64,000 nt of DNA from an uncultured Formosa sp. GTDB taxonomy: Bacteria; Bacteroidota; Bacteroidia; Flavobacteriales; Flavobacteriaceae. Both the position numbers and the translations under genes were made by a program. Location: positions 62,001 to 126,000 of the forward strand of contig NZ_CANMTH010000007.1 of NCBI RefSeq assembly GCF_947500765.1, read 5' to 3'. Each line of letters opens with the position of its first letter. Position 1 is the stretch's first letter. The notes beneath the pieces are model-generated. The model saw only the letters and a list, made by a program, of their open reading frames with translations. It was not told where the DNA came from and searched no databases. Of the stretch, positions 40,427 through 50,251 are shown one piece after another.

Positions 40427-42853
40427 TTATCTTAACTCTGCACCTAATTTGCTTTCAAAATTAGATTGTAGCTTAGACATGATTTTATCAATCTGCTTAT
40501 CGGTTAATGTTTTTTTCTCATCTTGTAAAATAAAGCTCACAGCATAACTTTTTTTACCTTGAGGTAAGTTTTTGCCTTGATACACATCAAATAGGTTTAC
40601 ATCCTTTAAAAGTTGTTTTTCAGACTGTTTTGCAATAGTAAAGATTTCTTCAAAAGTTACTTGCTCGTCTAAAAGTAGCGCAAAATCGCGACGTACTTCA
40701 GGATGCTTAGCTATTTCAGAATATTTAGTCTTATTGTGTTTTGCAAAATCAATAATGGCATCCCAATTAAAATCTGCAAATAATACTTCTTGAGAAATAT
40801 CAAAATGTTTTAATATGCTAGATTTTACTATACCAAACTCAACCAGTTTTGTTTTTCCCAGTCCAAATTGTAATCCTTCACTAAAAATATCATTAGCAAT
40901 AGGAGAGGTTCTGTATTTAGATAAGCCAAGACGCTCTAAAACGGTATTAATAATCCCTTTCATGTAAAAGAAATCACTTTTCTGTGGGGTTGTATTCCAA
41001 GTTTCAGAAGCTTTATTTCCTGTAACGAAAAGTGATAAGTGTTTAAACTCTTCTCTGTTTTCGTTAAATTGATGGTATGTTTTTCCAAATTCAAAAAACT
41101 TTAAATGTGGACGTCTTCTGTTTATGTTATGAGATACAGCTTCTAAACCAGAAAATAATAACGATTGTCTTAAAGCAGATAAATCGTTACTTAAAGGGTT
41201 TAGCATGCTTATGTTGTGTTCTGTTTGTAATTGTTCGCTTAATGCAATATAGTCTGGAGAAGTTAATGAGTTGGCCATGATTTCAAAAAATCCTTGAGCA
41301 GCTAATTGAGTTCCGATTATATTTTGAAGTTTATGATCTTCAAAACGCGAAGAATTAGAAATAGAAGCATGTAATTTTTCTGAGATCGTTACATTATTAT
41401 ATCCATAAACACGTAAAATCTCTTCAATAACATCTGCTTCACGTTGTACATCGTTTCTGTAAGCAGGAATGGTTAAACCTAAGCCTGTTTCTGTCACGTT
41501 GTTTATCTTAATGTCTAGAGACATTAAAATACGTTTAATAATATCTTTAGGAATTTCTTCACCTATAAGACGCTTTGCATTATCAAAACTTAAACGGACC
41601 TGAAAATCTTCAATTTTATTGCTGTAAGAATCAATAATATCACTAGAGATTTCTCCTCCAGCCAATTCAATAATCAATAAGGCTGCACGTTTTAATGCAT
41701 ATTCACATAAATTAGGATCTATACCTCTTTCAAATCTAAAAGAAGCATCTGTATTTAATCCGTAACGTTTTGCCGTTTTTCTAACACTAACAGGATTAAA
41801 ATAAGCACTTTCTAAGAATACATTAGAAGTGTTTTCTGTAACTCCAGATTGTTCGCCTCCAAAAACACCAGCAATACACATGGGTTTATCTGCATCACAA
41901 ATCATTAAATCATCTTCATGTAAAGTACGTTCAATACCATCTAGAGTCGTGAATTTAGTTCCAGCTTCGGCAGTTTTAACAATTATTTTCTGACCAGAAA
42001 TTTTATTATAATCAAAAGCATGGAGCGGTTGCCCTAAATCATGAAGTACATAATTTGTAGCATCAACAACATTATTTTTAGGTGTTAACCCAATAGCTTT
42101 AAGTCGGTTTTGCAACCATTTTGGAGATTCTCCAACCTTTATTCCAGAGATACTAACTCCACAATAACGTGGTGCTAATTCTTTATTTTGTACATCGACA
42201 TCTACACGAAATGATCTGTTATTTACATGAAAAGCGCTTACAGAAGGGGTAATTAATTCGGCATGGATATCTTTTTGAAGTAATCCTGCTCTTAAATCAC
42301 GAGCGGTTCCATAATGACTCATGGCATCTGCTCTGTTGGGGGTTAATCCGATTTCGAAAACCAAATCGTTTTCAACATCAAAAATTTCAGCAGCAGGTGT
42401 TCCTACTTTTAATTCGGAATCTAAAACCATAATACCATCGTGAGATTGCCCTAAACCAAGTTCGTCTTCGGCACAAATCATTCCAAAACTTTCTTCGCCT
42501 CTAATCTTACCTTTTTTAATTGTCCAAGCCTCACCAGTTTCGGTGTATAATGTTGTTCCAATAGTCGCTACAGGTACTTTTTGCCCAGCATCTACATTTG
42601 GAGCTCCACAAACAATTTGTACAGGTTGCTCTTTACCAATATTTACTGTGGTTATCTTTAATCTGTCTGCGTTAGGATGTTGTATGCATGTTAGTACTTC
42701 TCCTACAACAATGCCTTCTAAACCGCCTTTTACAGATTGAAAAGGATCTATGCCTTCAACCTCTAAGCCAAGGTCTGTTAAAAGCTCACCGGTTTGCTCT
42801 GCAGACCAGTCGGTTTTAATAAATTGTTTTAACCAATTATATGAAATCTTCAT
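40427..42853 (-). CDS. pheT: Phenylalanine--tRNA ligase beta subunit
   Basis: Non-catalytic but essential subunit of the PheRS tetramer, holding tRNA recognition and editing. The 808-residue protein has the tRNA-binding OB domain (about 40-155; VVGEVLTCIQHPNADRLKITTVNIG in parts), the B3/B4 editing domain (about 215-380), B5 (about 405-475), and the C-terminal FDX-ACB anticodon-binding domain (from about 715, HPEVRRDFALLLDEQV). pheS is not in the window. A -7 box lies 25 bases upstream on the minus strand (42878-42885). Confidence 0.96.
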   Translation of the reverse strand: MKISYNWLKQFIKTDWSAEQTGELLTDLGLEVEGIDPFQSVKGGLEGIVVGEVLTCIQHPNADRLKITTVNIGKEQPVQIVCGAPNVDAGQKVPVATIGTTLYTETGEAWTIKKGKIRGEESFGMICAEDELGLGQSHDGIMVLDSELKVGTPAAEIFDVENDLVFEIGLTPNRADAMSHYGTARDLRAGLLQKDIHAELITPSVSAFHVNNRSFRVDVDVQNKELAPRYCGVSISGIKVGESPKWLQNRLKAIGLTPKNNVVDATNYVLHDLGQPLHAFDYNKISGQKIIVKTAEAGTKFTTLDGIERTLHEDDLMICDADKPMCIAGVFGGEQSGVTENTSNVFLESAYFNPVSVRKTAKRYGLNTDASFRFERGIDPNLCEYALKRAALLIIELAGGEISSDIIDSYSNKIEDFQVRLSFDNAKRLIGEEIPKDIIKRILMSLDIKINNVTETGLGLTIPAYRNDVQREADVIEEILRVYGYNNVTISEKLHASISNSSRFEDHKLQNIIGTQLAAQGFFEIMANSLTSPDYIALSEQLQTEHNISMLNPLSNDLSALRQSLLFSGLEAVSHNINRRRPHLKFFEFGKTYHQFNENREEFKHLSLFVTGNKASETWNTTPQKSDFFYMKGIINTVLERLGLSKYRTSPIANDIFSEGLQFGLGKTKLVEFGIVKSSILKHFDISQEVLFADFNWDAIIDFAKHNKTKYSEIAKHPEVRRDFALLLDEQVTFEEIFTIAKQSEKQLLKDVNLFDVYQGKNLPQGKKSYAVSFILQDEKKTLTDKQIDKIMSKLQSNFESKLGAELR

Positions 42854-42877
42854 GTAAAGCGTGTTTTCTTAAAAGGG

Positions 42878-42885
42878 CAAAGATA
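42878..42885 (-). promoter_or_regulatory. -7 promoter box of pheT
   Basis: Minus-strand TATCTTTG, an exact TAnnTTTG match, 25 bases before the pheT ATG. No matching -33 box is seen. Confidence 0.5.
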
Positions 42886-42973
42886 GTAATACTTCAACGT
42901 CTATAAAATTGTAAAATGTTTTTTATTGTAAGGAATTTTATGTTTCTTCGATTACTATTAAAAATTTTATTTT

Positions 42974-44188
42974 ATGCGCTATTTTTTATTGTTATGTTTT
43001 TCTTTAAGTCTATTTAATTGTGAACAATCTCATCCTGAAAAATTAAAGAAAGGTATGTGGCGGGCAATATTAGAAACTCAAGATAATGAGGTGTTACCGT
43101 TTAATTTTGAAGTGATAAATGATACGTTATTAACTGTTTTTAATGCAGAAGAACAGATAAAGGTTGATGAAATTATTTTTTATAACGATAGTATAACGAT
43201 TAAGCCTCCAGTGTTTGAGGGCTATATAAAAGCTAAATTAATTGATGCTGAAACAATTGAAGGTCTTTTTATTATTGAAGAATTAGATCGTTCTGTACCA
43301 TTTAAAGCCGTATTTGGTAATTCTAGTCGTTTTGAGACTTCTAAAGATGCCAACATTAATGTTCAAGGGAATTGGGAAACGACATTTAGCCCTGATAGCC
43401 TAGAAGATTTATACAAATCTAAAGGCGTATTTAAACAGGAAGGAAACACTGTTACAGGAACATTTAGAACCACAACTGGTGATTATCGTTTTTTAGAAGG
43501 TGTTATAGAAGGTAATACAATGAAGCTGTCTGCTTTTGATGGCGCTCATGCTTTTTTATTTACCGCCCAAGTAACCGATAGTACAATGTCTGGAACGTTT
43601 TATTCTGGAAATCATTATAAGGAGCCTTTTATTGCTAAACGTAATGCTAAATTTGAATTAGCAAATGCAGATTCTTTAACTTTTTTAAAACCAGGTTTCG
43701 ATGCTTTAGCGTTCTCATTTCCGGATCATAAAGGGAATATGGTGTCTTTGTCTGACAAGCAATTTAAAGATAAAGTTGTGGTTGTTCAGTTAATGGGAAC
43801 TTGGTGTCCAAATTGTTTAGATGAAAGTAAATACTTTGTTGAATATTTAAAATCTCATAAATCTGAAGATATTACTTTTATTGGATTAGCTTTCGAATAT
43901 TCTAAAACAGAAGACAAAGCTTTTCAAAATATTGAACGTTTAAAAACAAGATTAGGAATTCCTTATCCTATTTTATTAGCACAATATGGGTCTACAGATA
44001 AAGAAGCTGCTCAAGAAAAATTACCAATGTTAAATCATGTTTTATCTTACCCAACAGCAATTTATGTAGATAAGAAAGGAAAGGTAAGAAAAATACATAC
44101 AGGATTTAACGGACCAGCAACAGGAGCTTCTTATGATGAATATAAAACTGAATTTGAATCGTTTATTTCAGAATTACTAAACGAATAG
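42974..44188 (+). CDS. TlpA-family thiol-disulfide reductase lipoprotein
   Basis: A 404-residue lipoprotein (lipobox LFNC, Cys16). Residues 25-235 are two beta-rich repeats of a lipocalin-like type (GMWRAILETQDNEVLPFNFEV and GNWETTFSP...). The C-terminal thioredoxin domain carries the active CPNC pair (Cys278 and Cys281 in GTWCPNCLDE). It should reduce disulfides or support cytochrome/thiol homeostasis in the periplasm. It ends exactly one base before the recG stop on the other strand. Confidence 0.85.
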   Translation: MRYFLLLCFSLSLFNCEQSHPEKLKKGMWRAILETQDNEVLPFNFEVINDTLLTVFNAEEQIKVDEIIFYNDSITIKPPVFEGYIKAKLIDAETIEGLFIIEELDRSVPFKAVFGNSSRFETSKDANINVQGNWETTFSPDSLEDLYKSKGVFKQEGNTVTGTFRTTTGDYRFLEGVIEGNTMKLSAFDGAHAFLFTAQVTDSTMSGTFYSGNHYKEPFIAKRNAKFELANADSLTFLKPGFDALAFSFPDHKGNMVSLSDKQFKDKVVVVQLMGTWCPNCLDESKYFVEYLKSHKSEDITFIGLAFEYSKTEDKAFQNIERLKTRLGIPYPILLAQYGSTDKEAAQEKLPMLNHVLSYPTAIYVDKKGKVRKIHTGFNGPATGASYDEYKTEFESFISELLNE

Positions 44189-46291
44189 TTAACTAATGTA
44201 ATTCCAGATATTTTTGTATTTGGCTAATTGTTGGTATGTAAACAATATAGGACGATGTTGGTCTTTTATAAGTCTAGGGTCGTCTTTTAATATCTTTATA
44301 GCATGGAAACGTGCTAATTTTAAAATGTCGTTATCTTTTATAATATCGGCAATTTTTAAGTTTAAAATACCACTTTGTTGTGTGCCCATAATATCTCCAG
44401 GGCCACGTAAACGTAAATCGACTTCGGCAATTTCAAAACCATCGCTAGTTCTTACCATAGTTTCTAGGCGTGTTTTACTATCGTTACTTAGTTTATGGCT
44501 AGTCATTAAAATACAAAAACTTTGTTCTGCACCACGCCCTACACGACCACGTAATTGGTGAAGTTGAGATAATCCAAAACGTTCGGCGCTTTCAATAATC
44601 ATTACAGAAGCATTGGGTACGTTTACACCAACTTCAATAACGGTTGTGGCAACCATAATTTGTGTTTCTCCTTTTATGAAGCGTTGCATTTCAAATTCTT
44701 TATCGGCAGGTTTCATTTTTCCGTGCACAATAGAAATCTGATATTTCGGAGCAGGGAAATCACGAGAAATACTTTCGTAACCATCCATTAAATCTTTGTA
44801 ATCCATATTTTCACTTTCTTGAATTAATGGATAGACAATATAAATTTGACGTCCTTTATCTATTTCATCTCGAATAAATCGCAGCACTTTTAAACGGTTA
44901 GAATCAAATCTATGAACCGTTTTTATAGGGCGTCTTCCAGGGGGTAATTCATCGATTATAGAGATGTCTAAATCTCCGTAAACAGACATCGCTAATGTTC
45001 TAGGAATAGGTGTTGCCGTCATCACTAAAATGTGTGGAGGTACAAGGTTTTTATGCCATAATTTACTTCTTTGCGCAACTCCAAATCGGTGTTGTTCATC
45101 GATAATAGCGAGGCCTAAATTTTTAAATTTAACCTTGTCTTCTAGTAAGGCATGTGTTCCTATTAAGATGTCTAATTCGCCATTTTCTAAAGCTTCATGA
45201 ATTATTTTTCTATCTGAAGTTTTAGTTGACCCTGTTAGTAGTTTTATACTGATGTTTAGTTCTTTACACAAGTCGCTTAATCCATTATAATGCTGGACTG
45301 ACAAAATTTCAGTAGGCGCCATTAAACAAGCTTGAAAACCGTTGTCAAGTGCTATTAACATTGACATGAGTGCAACTATGGTCTTTCCTGAACCTACATC
45401 TCCTTGCAATAAGCGATTCATTTGAGCATTACTTCCTAAGTCTGCTCGAATTTCTTTAATTACGCGTTTTTGCGCGTTGGTTAAATTGAAAGGCAAATGG
45501 TGTTTAAAAAAGGTGTTAAAATGTGTGCCAACCTGATCGAAAGGGAATCCTTTTATTTTTGATTTATGGATTAAATTTTTCAGAATTAATTGCAGTTGAA
45601 TGTAAAATAATTCTTCGAATTTTAATCGAAATTGAGACCGTGATAATAGCTCTAAATTTTTAGGAAAATGAACATTAAACAAGGCTTCAGATTTAGAGAC
45701 CAATTTTAATTCAGACAATAAATCTTGAGATAACGTTTCTTCAAATTTACCATGAGTTTCAATAAATAATTGCTGCATGATTTTACTCATCACACGATTT
45801 GTTATTCCTTTATTTGATAATTTTTCGGTAGAAGGATAAACGGGTTGCATAGCAGAACGTAGATTTTTTTCATGTTCTTCTAGTAATTCCATTTCAGGAT
45901 GTGGCATGCTAAAGGTATTTCCAAAGGCATTGGTTTTTCCGAAAATCACATAATCTGTATTCAATTTTATGCTTTCTTTTAACCATTTAAATCCGCGAAA
46001 CCAGACCAATTCCATTGCGCCACTATCATCTTTAAACGATGCGACTAAACGTTTGCCTTTTCCTTGTGCAACTTCTTTAAGTCCTACAATGCGTCCAATA
46101 ATTTGTACATCGGCATTGTTACGTTGTAATTGGGCAATTTTATAGTATTGCGTGCGATCTAAATACCGATTTGGAAATAAATTAATTAAATCTTGATACG
46201 TGTGTATACCAAGTTCTTTTCTCAGTAAATCGGCACGATTTGGGCCAACACCTTTTAAGTAATCTATCGGAGTCTGAAGCTTGGAATTCAT
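44189..46291 (-). CDS. recG: ATP-dependent DNA helicase RecG
   Basis: Branch-migrating helicase for stalled forks and recombination intermediates. The 700-residue protein has the N-terminal wedge OB domain (about 1-170, with PNRYLDRTQYYKI and VQIIGRIVGLKE), Walker A GDVGSGKT (about 294-301), DEQH box (in IDEQHRFGVAQR), the TATPIPRT motif and C-terminal QLRGRVGRG. Full length for the family. Confidence 0.96.
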   Translation of the reverse strand: MNSKLQTPIDYLKGVGPNRADLLRKELGIHTYQDLINLFPNRYLDRTQYYKIAQLQRNNADVQIIGRIVGLKEVAQGKGKRLVASFKDDSGAMELVWFRGFKWLKESIKLNTDYVIFGKTNAFGNTFSMPHPEMELLEEHEKNLRSAMQPVYPSTEKLSNKGITNRVMSKIMQQLFIETHGKFEETLSQDLLSELKLVSKSEALFNVHFPKNLELLSRSQFRLKFEELFYIQLQLILKNLIHKSKIKGFPFDQVGTHFNTFFKHHLPFNLTNAQKRVIKEIRADLGSNAQMNRLLQGDVGSGKTIVALMSMLIALDNGFQACLMAPTEILSVQHYNGLSDLCKELNISIKLLTGSTKTSDRKIIHEALENGELDILIGTHALLEDKVKFKNLGLAIIDEQHRFGVAQRSKLWHKNLVPPHILVMTATPIPRTLAMSVYGDLDISIIDELPPGRRPIKTVHRFDSNRLKVLRFIRDEIDKGRQIYIVYPLIQESENMDYKDLMDGYESISRDFPAPKYQISIVHGKMKPADKEFEMQRFIKGETQIMVATTVIEVGVNVPNASVMIIESAERFGLSQLHQLRGRVGRGAEQSFCILMTSHKLSNDSKTRLETMVRTSDGFEIAEVDLRLRGPGDIMGTQQSGILNLKIADIIKDNDILKLARFHAIKILKDDPRLIKDQHRPILFTYQQLAKYKNIWNYIS

Positions 46292-46373
46292 AAAAACGAA
46301 GATAATTCTTATACTTGAAACATAAAACCTTAAATATTATCAATTTTACTAAAACCTTTACTATATTTAAAAT

Positions 46374-48389
46374 ATGAAGCATTTTTTATACGTTTATCTG
46401 GGGGTCTTTAGTAGTCTGTTATGGGGGCAACAAATTGATGATGTTGATTTTAAGTCTATTATCGCAAATGTGACTATCAATCCAATTCAGAAAGAAATTT
46501 CTGGAGATGTAACATACATTTTCGATGTTTTAAATCCAACGGATTCCGTTTTTATTGATGCTAAACAGATGGAAATTTCTAAAATGATGCTAAATAAACG
46601 CGAAATTTCATTTACCAACGACCGAAAAAAGCTCAGATTACAAGTTTCTTTTAAAAGAAGTGACAATAATACCTTAACGTTAACTTACAGAACAAACCCT
46701 AAAAAAGCAATGTACTTTGTAGGATGGGAATACAATGGAAGAGCTCAGGTTTGGACACAAGGACAAGGTAAAAATACTAGTCATTGGTTACCGAGTTTTG
46801 ATGATATGAATGAAAAAACCAGTCTGGATCTTATTGTAAACTTTCCTAAAAATTATACCGTTGTAGCAAACGGTGAGTTGATAAAACAGACTAAAACAGA
46901 TTCGTTAACCGCTTGGCATTATGTTTCAAACAAACCTATGAGTAATTATTTGTTTGCCATAGCTGCCGGTAAATACGATAAAAAATTACTGTGCTCTGCT
47001 ACAGGAGTGACACAAGAGTTGTATTATTATCCTGAAGATTCTCTTAAAGTAGAATCGACATACAGGTATAGTGAGCAGATTTTTAATTTTCTAGAATCAG
47101 AAATAGGAGTACAATATCCATGGGAGAATTACAAACAAATTCCTGTTGCAGATTTTCTTTATGCTGGAATGGAAAATACCAGTGCCACCATTTTTTCAGA
47201 TGCTTATGTAGTAGATAATATTGGTTTTATAGATCGCAATTATGTGAATGTAAATGCACACGAATTGGCACATCAATGGTTTGGAGATTTGGTTACAGAA
47301 ACATCAGGAACGCACCATTGGTTACAGGAAGGTTTTGCAACCTATTATGCTTTGTTGGCAGAACGTGATGTTTTTGGAAGTGATTATTACAAAATGCGAT
47401 TATATGAATATGCTAACGAACTACAAGCTCAAGATAAAAACAGACAAAGTACTGCATTATTAAATCCAAAATCGAGTAGCACTACGTTTTATAAAAAAGG
47501 AGCTTGGTTGCTTCATGCTTTACGTGTAAAAATAGGTGATAAAGCATTTAAATTAGCCGTAAAACGGTATTTGGAAGCTCATGCATTTAAGAATGTAGAA
47601 AGTGAAGATTTTATAAAGGAAGCAGAAGCTGTTAGTGGACAAAATTTAGATGCTTTCTTTGATTTGTGGCTAAATACTGTAGCGTTTCCTATAGAATCTA
47701 TTCTGAATAATCCTAAAGACGAGATGAGCTTTTATATTAAACAACTACAGTATTTGGATTGTTTGGCTGAGCATGATGCTAATTTTTTTGTAGATTCTTC
47801 TAGGTTTTATTTTGAAAAACAAGAACTTTTAAAGAAACATCCAGAGTTAATAACAGAAGCTTTAATACTCCAAAATGGAGTAGAAGTAAGGCAAACTGTA
47901 GCACAAATGCTAACTATAATTCCTTTAGAATTACAATCTACTTACGAGACGTTTTTAGATGATAAATCATACCAAACACAAGAAATAGCTTTGTATAATT
48001 TATGGGTAAATTTCCCCGAACAGCGTTCAAAATATTTAGAACACACAAAAAAATATATGGGGTTTAAATCTAAAAATATTAGACAATTATGGTTAGTTTT
48101 GGCACTTTCTACGCCTGAATTTAAATCAGAGAATAATCAGCGATATTTGAATGAATTAATAAGTTATACAGGTCCGGAATATGATTTTGAAGTCAGAGAG
48201 TTAGCTTTTAGTTACATTGATGCACTCCAGTTGTATACCGAAGAATCTATTTCAAATATTATACAAGCCACACATCATCATAATTGGCGATTAAGTAAAA
48301 CAGCAAAACATATGTTATCAGCTTTAGAGCAAAATCCAGAGTACACATCTATTTTAAATAAACTTCAGGAAGAACAACCAAAATTATGA
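46374..48389 (+). CDS. M1-family metallopeptidase (zinc aminopeptidase)
   Basis: A 671-residue exported aminopeptidase with a signal peptide (1-19). Substrate-binding GMENT (265-269) and zinc motif HELAH (296-300) with the third ligand Glu319, 18 residues later, are intact. The length is between short secreted bacterial M1 enzymes (about 550) and E. coli PepN (870). The C-terminal helical domain is complete. It probably trims peptides from N-termini in the periplasm or outside. The stop overlaps the patatin start in an ATGA junction. Confidence 0.92.
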   Translation: MKHFLYVYLGVFSSLLWGQQIDDVDFKSIIANVTINPIQKEISGDVTYIFDVLNPTDSVFIDAKQMEISKMMLNKREISFTNDRKKLRLQVSFKRSDNNTLTLTYRTNPKKAMYFVGWEYNGRAQVWTQGQGKNTSHWLPSFDDMNEKTSLDLIVNFPKNYTVVANGELIKQTKTDSLTAWHYVSNKPMSNYLFAIAAGKYDKKLLCSATGVTQELYYYPEDSLKVESTYRYSEQIFNFLESEIGVQYPWENYKQIPVADFLYAGMENTSATIFSDAYVVDNIGFIDRNYVNVNAHELAHQWFGDLVTETSGTHHWLQEGFATYYALLAERDVFGSDYYKMRLYEYANELQAQDKNRQSTALLNPKSSSTTFYKKGAWLLHALRVKIGDKAFKLAVKRYLEAHAFKNVESEDFIKEAEAVSGQNLDAFFDLWLNTVAFPIESILNNPKDEMSFYIKQLQYLDCLAEHDANFFVDSSRFYFEKQELLKKHPELITEALILQNGVEVRQTVAQMLTIIPLELQSTYETFLDDKSYQTQEIALYNLWVNFPEQRSKYLEHTKKYMGFKSKNIRQLWLVLALSTPEFKSENNQRYLNELISYTGPEYDFEVRELAFSYIDALQLYTEESISNIIQATHHHNWRLSKTAKHMLSALEQNPEYTSILNKLQEEQPKL

Positions 48390-49303
48390 GAGCATTAGTC
48401 ATTTCTGGAGGAGGTAGCAAAGGTGCTTTTGCTGGCGGTGTCGCCCAATATTTAATAGAACAAAAAAAACGTGAATACGATATTTATTTAGGCACATCTA
48501 CGGGGAGTTTACTTATTCCGCACTTAGCAACCGGAGATTTAGATAAATTGTACGATATTTATACAAATGTGTCTCAGGGAGATATTTTTAGTGTGAGTCC
48601 ATTTGTTCAGCATAAAAAAGGTGATCGCGAATATGTATCTATTAATTATGTGAATTCGTTGCTTCAATTTATTAAGCGTAAACGTACGTTTGGAGAGAGT
48701 AAATCGTTAAAACGTAACATTAGAAACAATTTTACACTTGAAGAATTTTATAAGATTAGAGAAACAAAATCTGATGTTGTTGTAACTGTTACTAATCTTT
48801 CTAAAGGGAAAGTTGAATATAAATCTATTCAGGAATGTAGCTACGAAGAATTCTGTGAATGGATTTGGATTTCGTGTAATTATATTCCGTTTATGTCTAT
48901 AGCAACTGTAAATGGGCACGAATATGCTGATGGTGGTTATTCTTGCGTGGTACCTATTCAAGAAGCTATAAATAGAGGAGCGACAGAAGTAGATGCTGTG
49001 ATTTTAGAATCGGAACAAATGCAAGAAAATAAAGTGTTAGGACAGAATCCGTTTTCATTAATGATGAATTTATTCGGGCATGTAATAGATCAATTAGAAT
49101 ATCATGATATTGTAATAGGGAAGCTTGCTGCGATTCAGAAAAATGTGAAACTTAACCTGTATTATACACCTACACAATTAACCGAAAATTCTTTAATTTT
49201 TAGTAAACCTTTAATGGAAAAATGGTGGAAACAGGGTTTCGATTATGCTGAAAAGAAACAGTTTAATGGATCTTCATCTGTTTCAGAACATGTCACACGT
49301 TAA
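48386..49303 (+). CDS. Patatin-like phospholipase
   Basis: A 305-residue lipid hydrolase: oxyanion loop GGGSKG (8-13), nucleophile Ser38 in GTSTG (36-40) and the dyad Asp in DGG (182-184). No signal peptide, so it is cytoplasmic or membrane-associated. It overlaps the M1 peptidase gene by four bases and is translationally coupled to it. The reason for pairing a peptidase with a lipase is unclear. Confidence 0.9.
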   Translation: MRALVISGGGSKGAFAGGVAQYLIEQKKREYDIYLGTSTGSLLIPHLATGDLDKLYDIYTNVSQGDIFSVSPFVQHKKGDREYVSINYVNSLLQFIKRKRTFGESKSLKRNIRNNFTLEEFYKIRETKSDVVVTVTNLSKGKVEYKSIQECSYEEFCEWIWISCNYIPFMSIATVNGHEYADGGYSCVVPIQEAINRGATEVDAVILESEQMQENKVLGQNPFSLMMNLFGHVIDQLEYHDIVIGKLAAIQKNVKLNLYYTPTQLTENSLIFSKPLMEKWWKQGFDYAEKKQFNGSSSVSEHVTR

Positions 49304-49621
49304 TCTCTAAAGACCAATATTAAAATACTTATAAAATCTATTTAATAGATGTCGTTCGATTATTAAATTATAGATAATGGCTTGGTTATTTTTTATTAAT
49401 AGTTTTCGAGCGCACGCTCCCAAACCACTTTTGTTGTTTGTTGTAATTCTCCTTTAAACATTACAGGTTGTTCTGTGGTTAAGATTAAGGTTTTATTATG
49501 TATTTGTTTTGCATTAAGGTGTTAGCCTAATGCTATTATTGTAAGCCAATCCAATTTATAGTAGTTTGGCTGAATTTGGATTTTTTTTTAGCACTAATTT
49601 TCGAATACCGCAACTCATGTT
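49304..49621. other. 318-base gap with a possible gene remnant
   Basis: No complete gene. A 41-codon stop-free minus-strand stretch (49399-49521) with coding-like codon usage lies inside; see separate entry. No clear terminator is seen. Confidence 0.5.
49396..49521 (-). pseudogene. Possible C-terminal remnant of a degraded gene
   Basis: Minus-strand codons from 49521 down to a TAA at 49398-49396 read HLNAKQIHNKTLILTTEQ..., ending KVVWERALENY. The composition is protein-like rather than random, but there is no start codon and a TAA stands directly upstream in frame. The parent family is not recognised. It could also be a chance open frame. Confidence 0.3.
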
Positions 49622-50143
49622 TTACCACATGTCGCTTACTTCTTCTTTAATAAAAGATAAGGCAGCATCACTAGGCGCACGTTTTTCCATCATTTCAGAA
49701 AGTACAACTTCCCGTAGCTTGTCGGCAGAATCTGTTTTTTCAGACATTGAAGCCCGTCTTACCATTTGCATGGTTGCGTTCTTTGCAGCTGTTATAATGC
49801 TCCAACATTCATCACTAATATAGATTTGTTGTGATAAATTATGTTCGAATTCTTGTTCAATATTCTTGATTAATAATAATTCGTAATCTTCTTTATCTGC
49901 CGTCATAGGTTGTACACGAATTAATAATTTAGAAGGCGTTATACGCTCTAAAAATAAAGCCATACGTTCGTAAGCTTGTAAACGTAAAGGCAAAGAATTT
50001 ACTTGCATTTCTTTTTTTAATAAAAAGCGTCTGCGACCATCTTCATTTTTAGTATGTTCTTTAAAGAAATAAAAAGCAATCATACCTGTTACTAAAGCAG
50101 GTATAGTGTATAAAAATAGATTAATTAGAGCGTCAAGATTCAT
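49622..50143 (-). CDS. Short membrane-anchored protein of unknown function
   Basis: A 173-residue protein with one N-terminal membrane helix (about 5-26) followed by a cytoplasmic helical domain. The basic patch GRRRFLLKKEMQVNSLPLRLQAYERMALFLERI is the most distinctive part. I recognise it as a protein found widely in Bacteroidota but know no function. It has its own promoter (50161-50191). The glutamate-synthase-like gene on the same strand lies upstream across a 108-base gap that contains that promoter. Confidence 0.7.
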   Translation of the reverse strand: MNLDALINLFLYTIPALVTGMIAFYFFKEHTKNEDGRRRFLLKKEMQVNSLPLRLQAYERMALFLERITPSKLLIRVQPMTADKEDYELLLIKNIEQEFEHNLSQQIYISDECWSIITAAKNATMQMVRRASMSEKTDSADKLREVVLSEMMEKRAPSDAALSFIKEEVSDMW

Positions 50144-50160
50144 GGGTGTAATATTTAAAA

Positions 50161-50191
50161 CAAAATTAATAGGTTTTTCTGTTTTTTACAA
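50161..50191 (-). promoter_or_regulatory. Promoter of the short membrane-protein gene
   Basis: Minus strand: TTG (plus 50189-50191), 20 bases, TAATTTTG (plus 50161-50168), both matching consensus. The leader would be about 10 bases. Confidence 0.6.
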
Positions 50192-50251
50192 AACAATAAA
50201 AACTTTTGTGATTAGTAAAAATTGAAATTTATAGTTGTACTGTTTTTCCTC

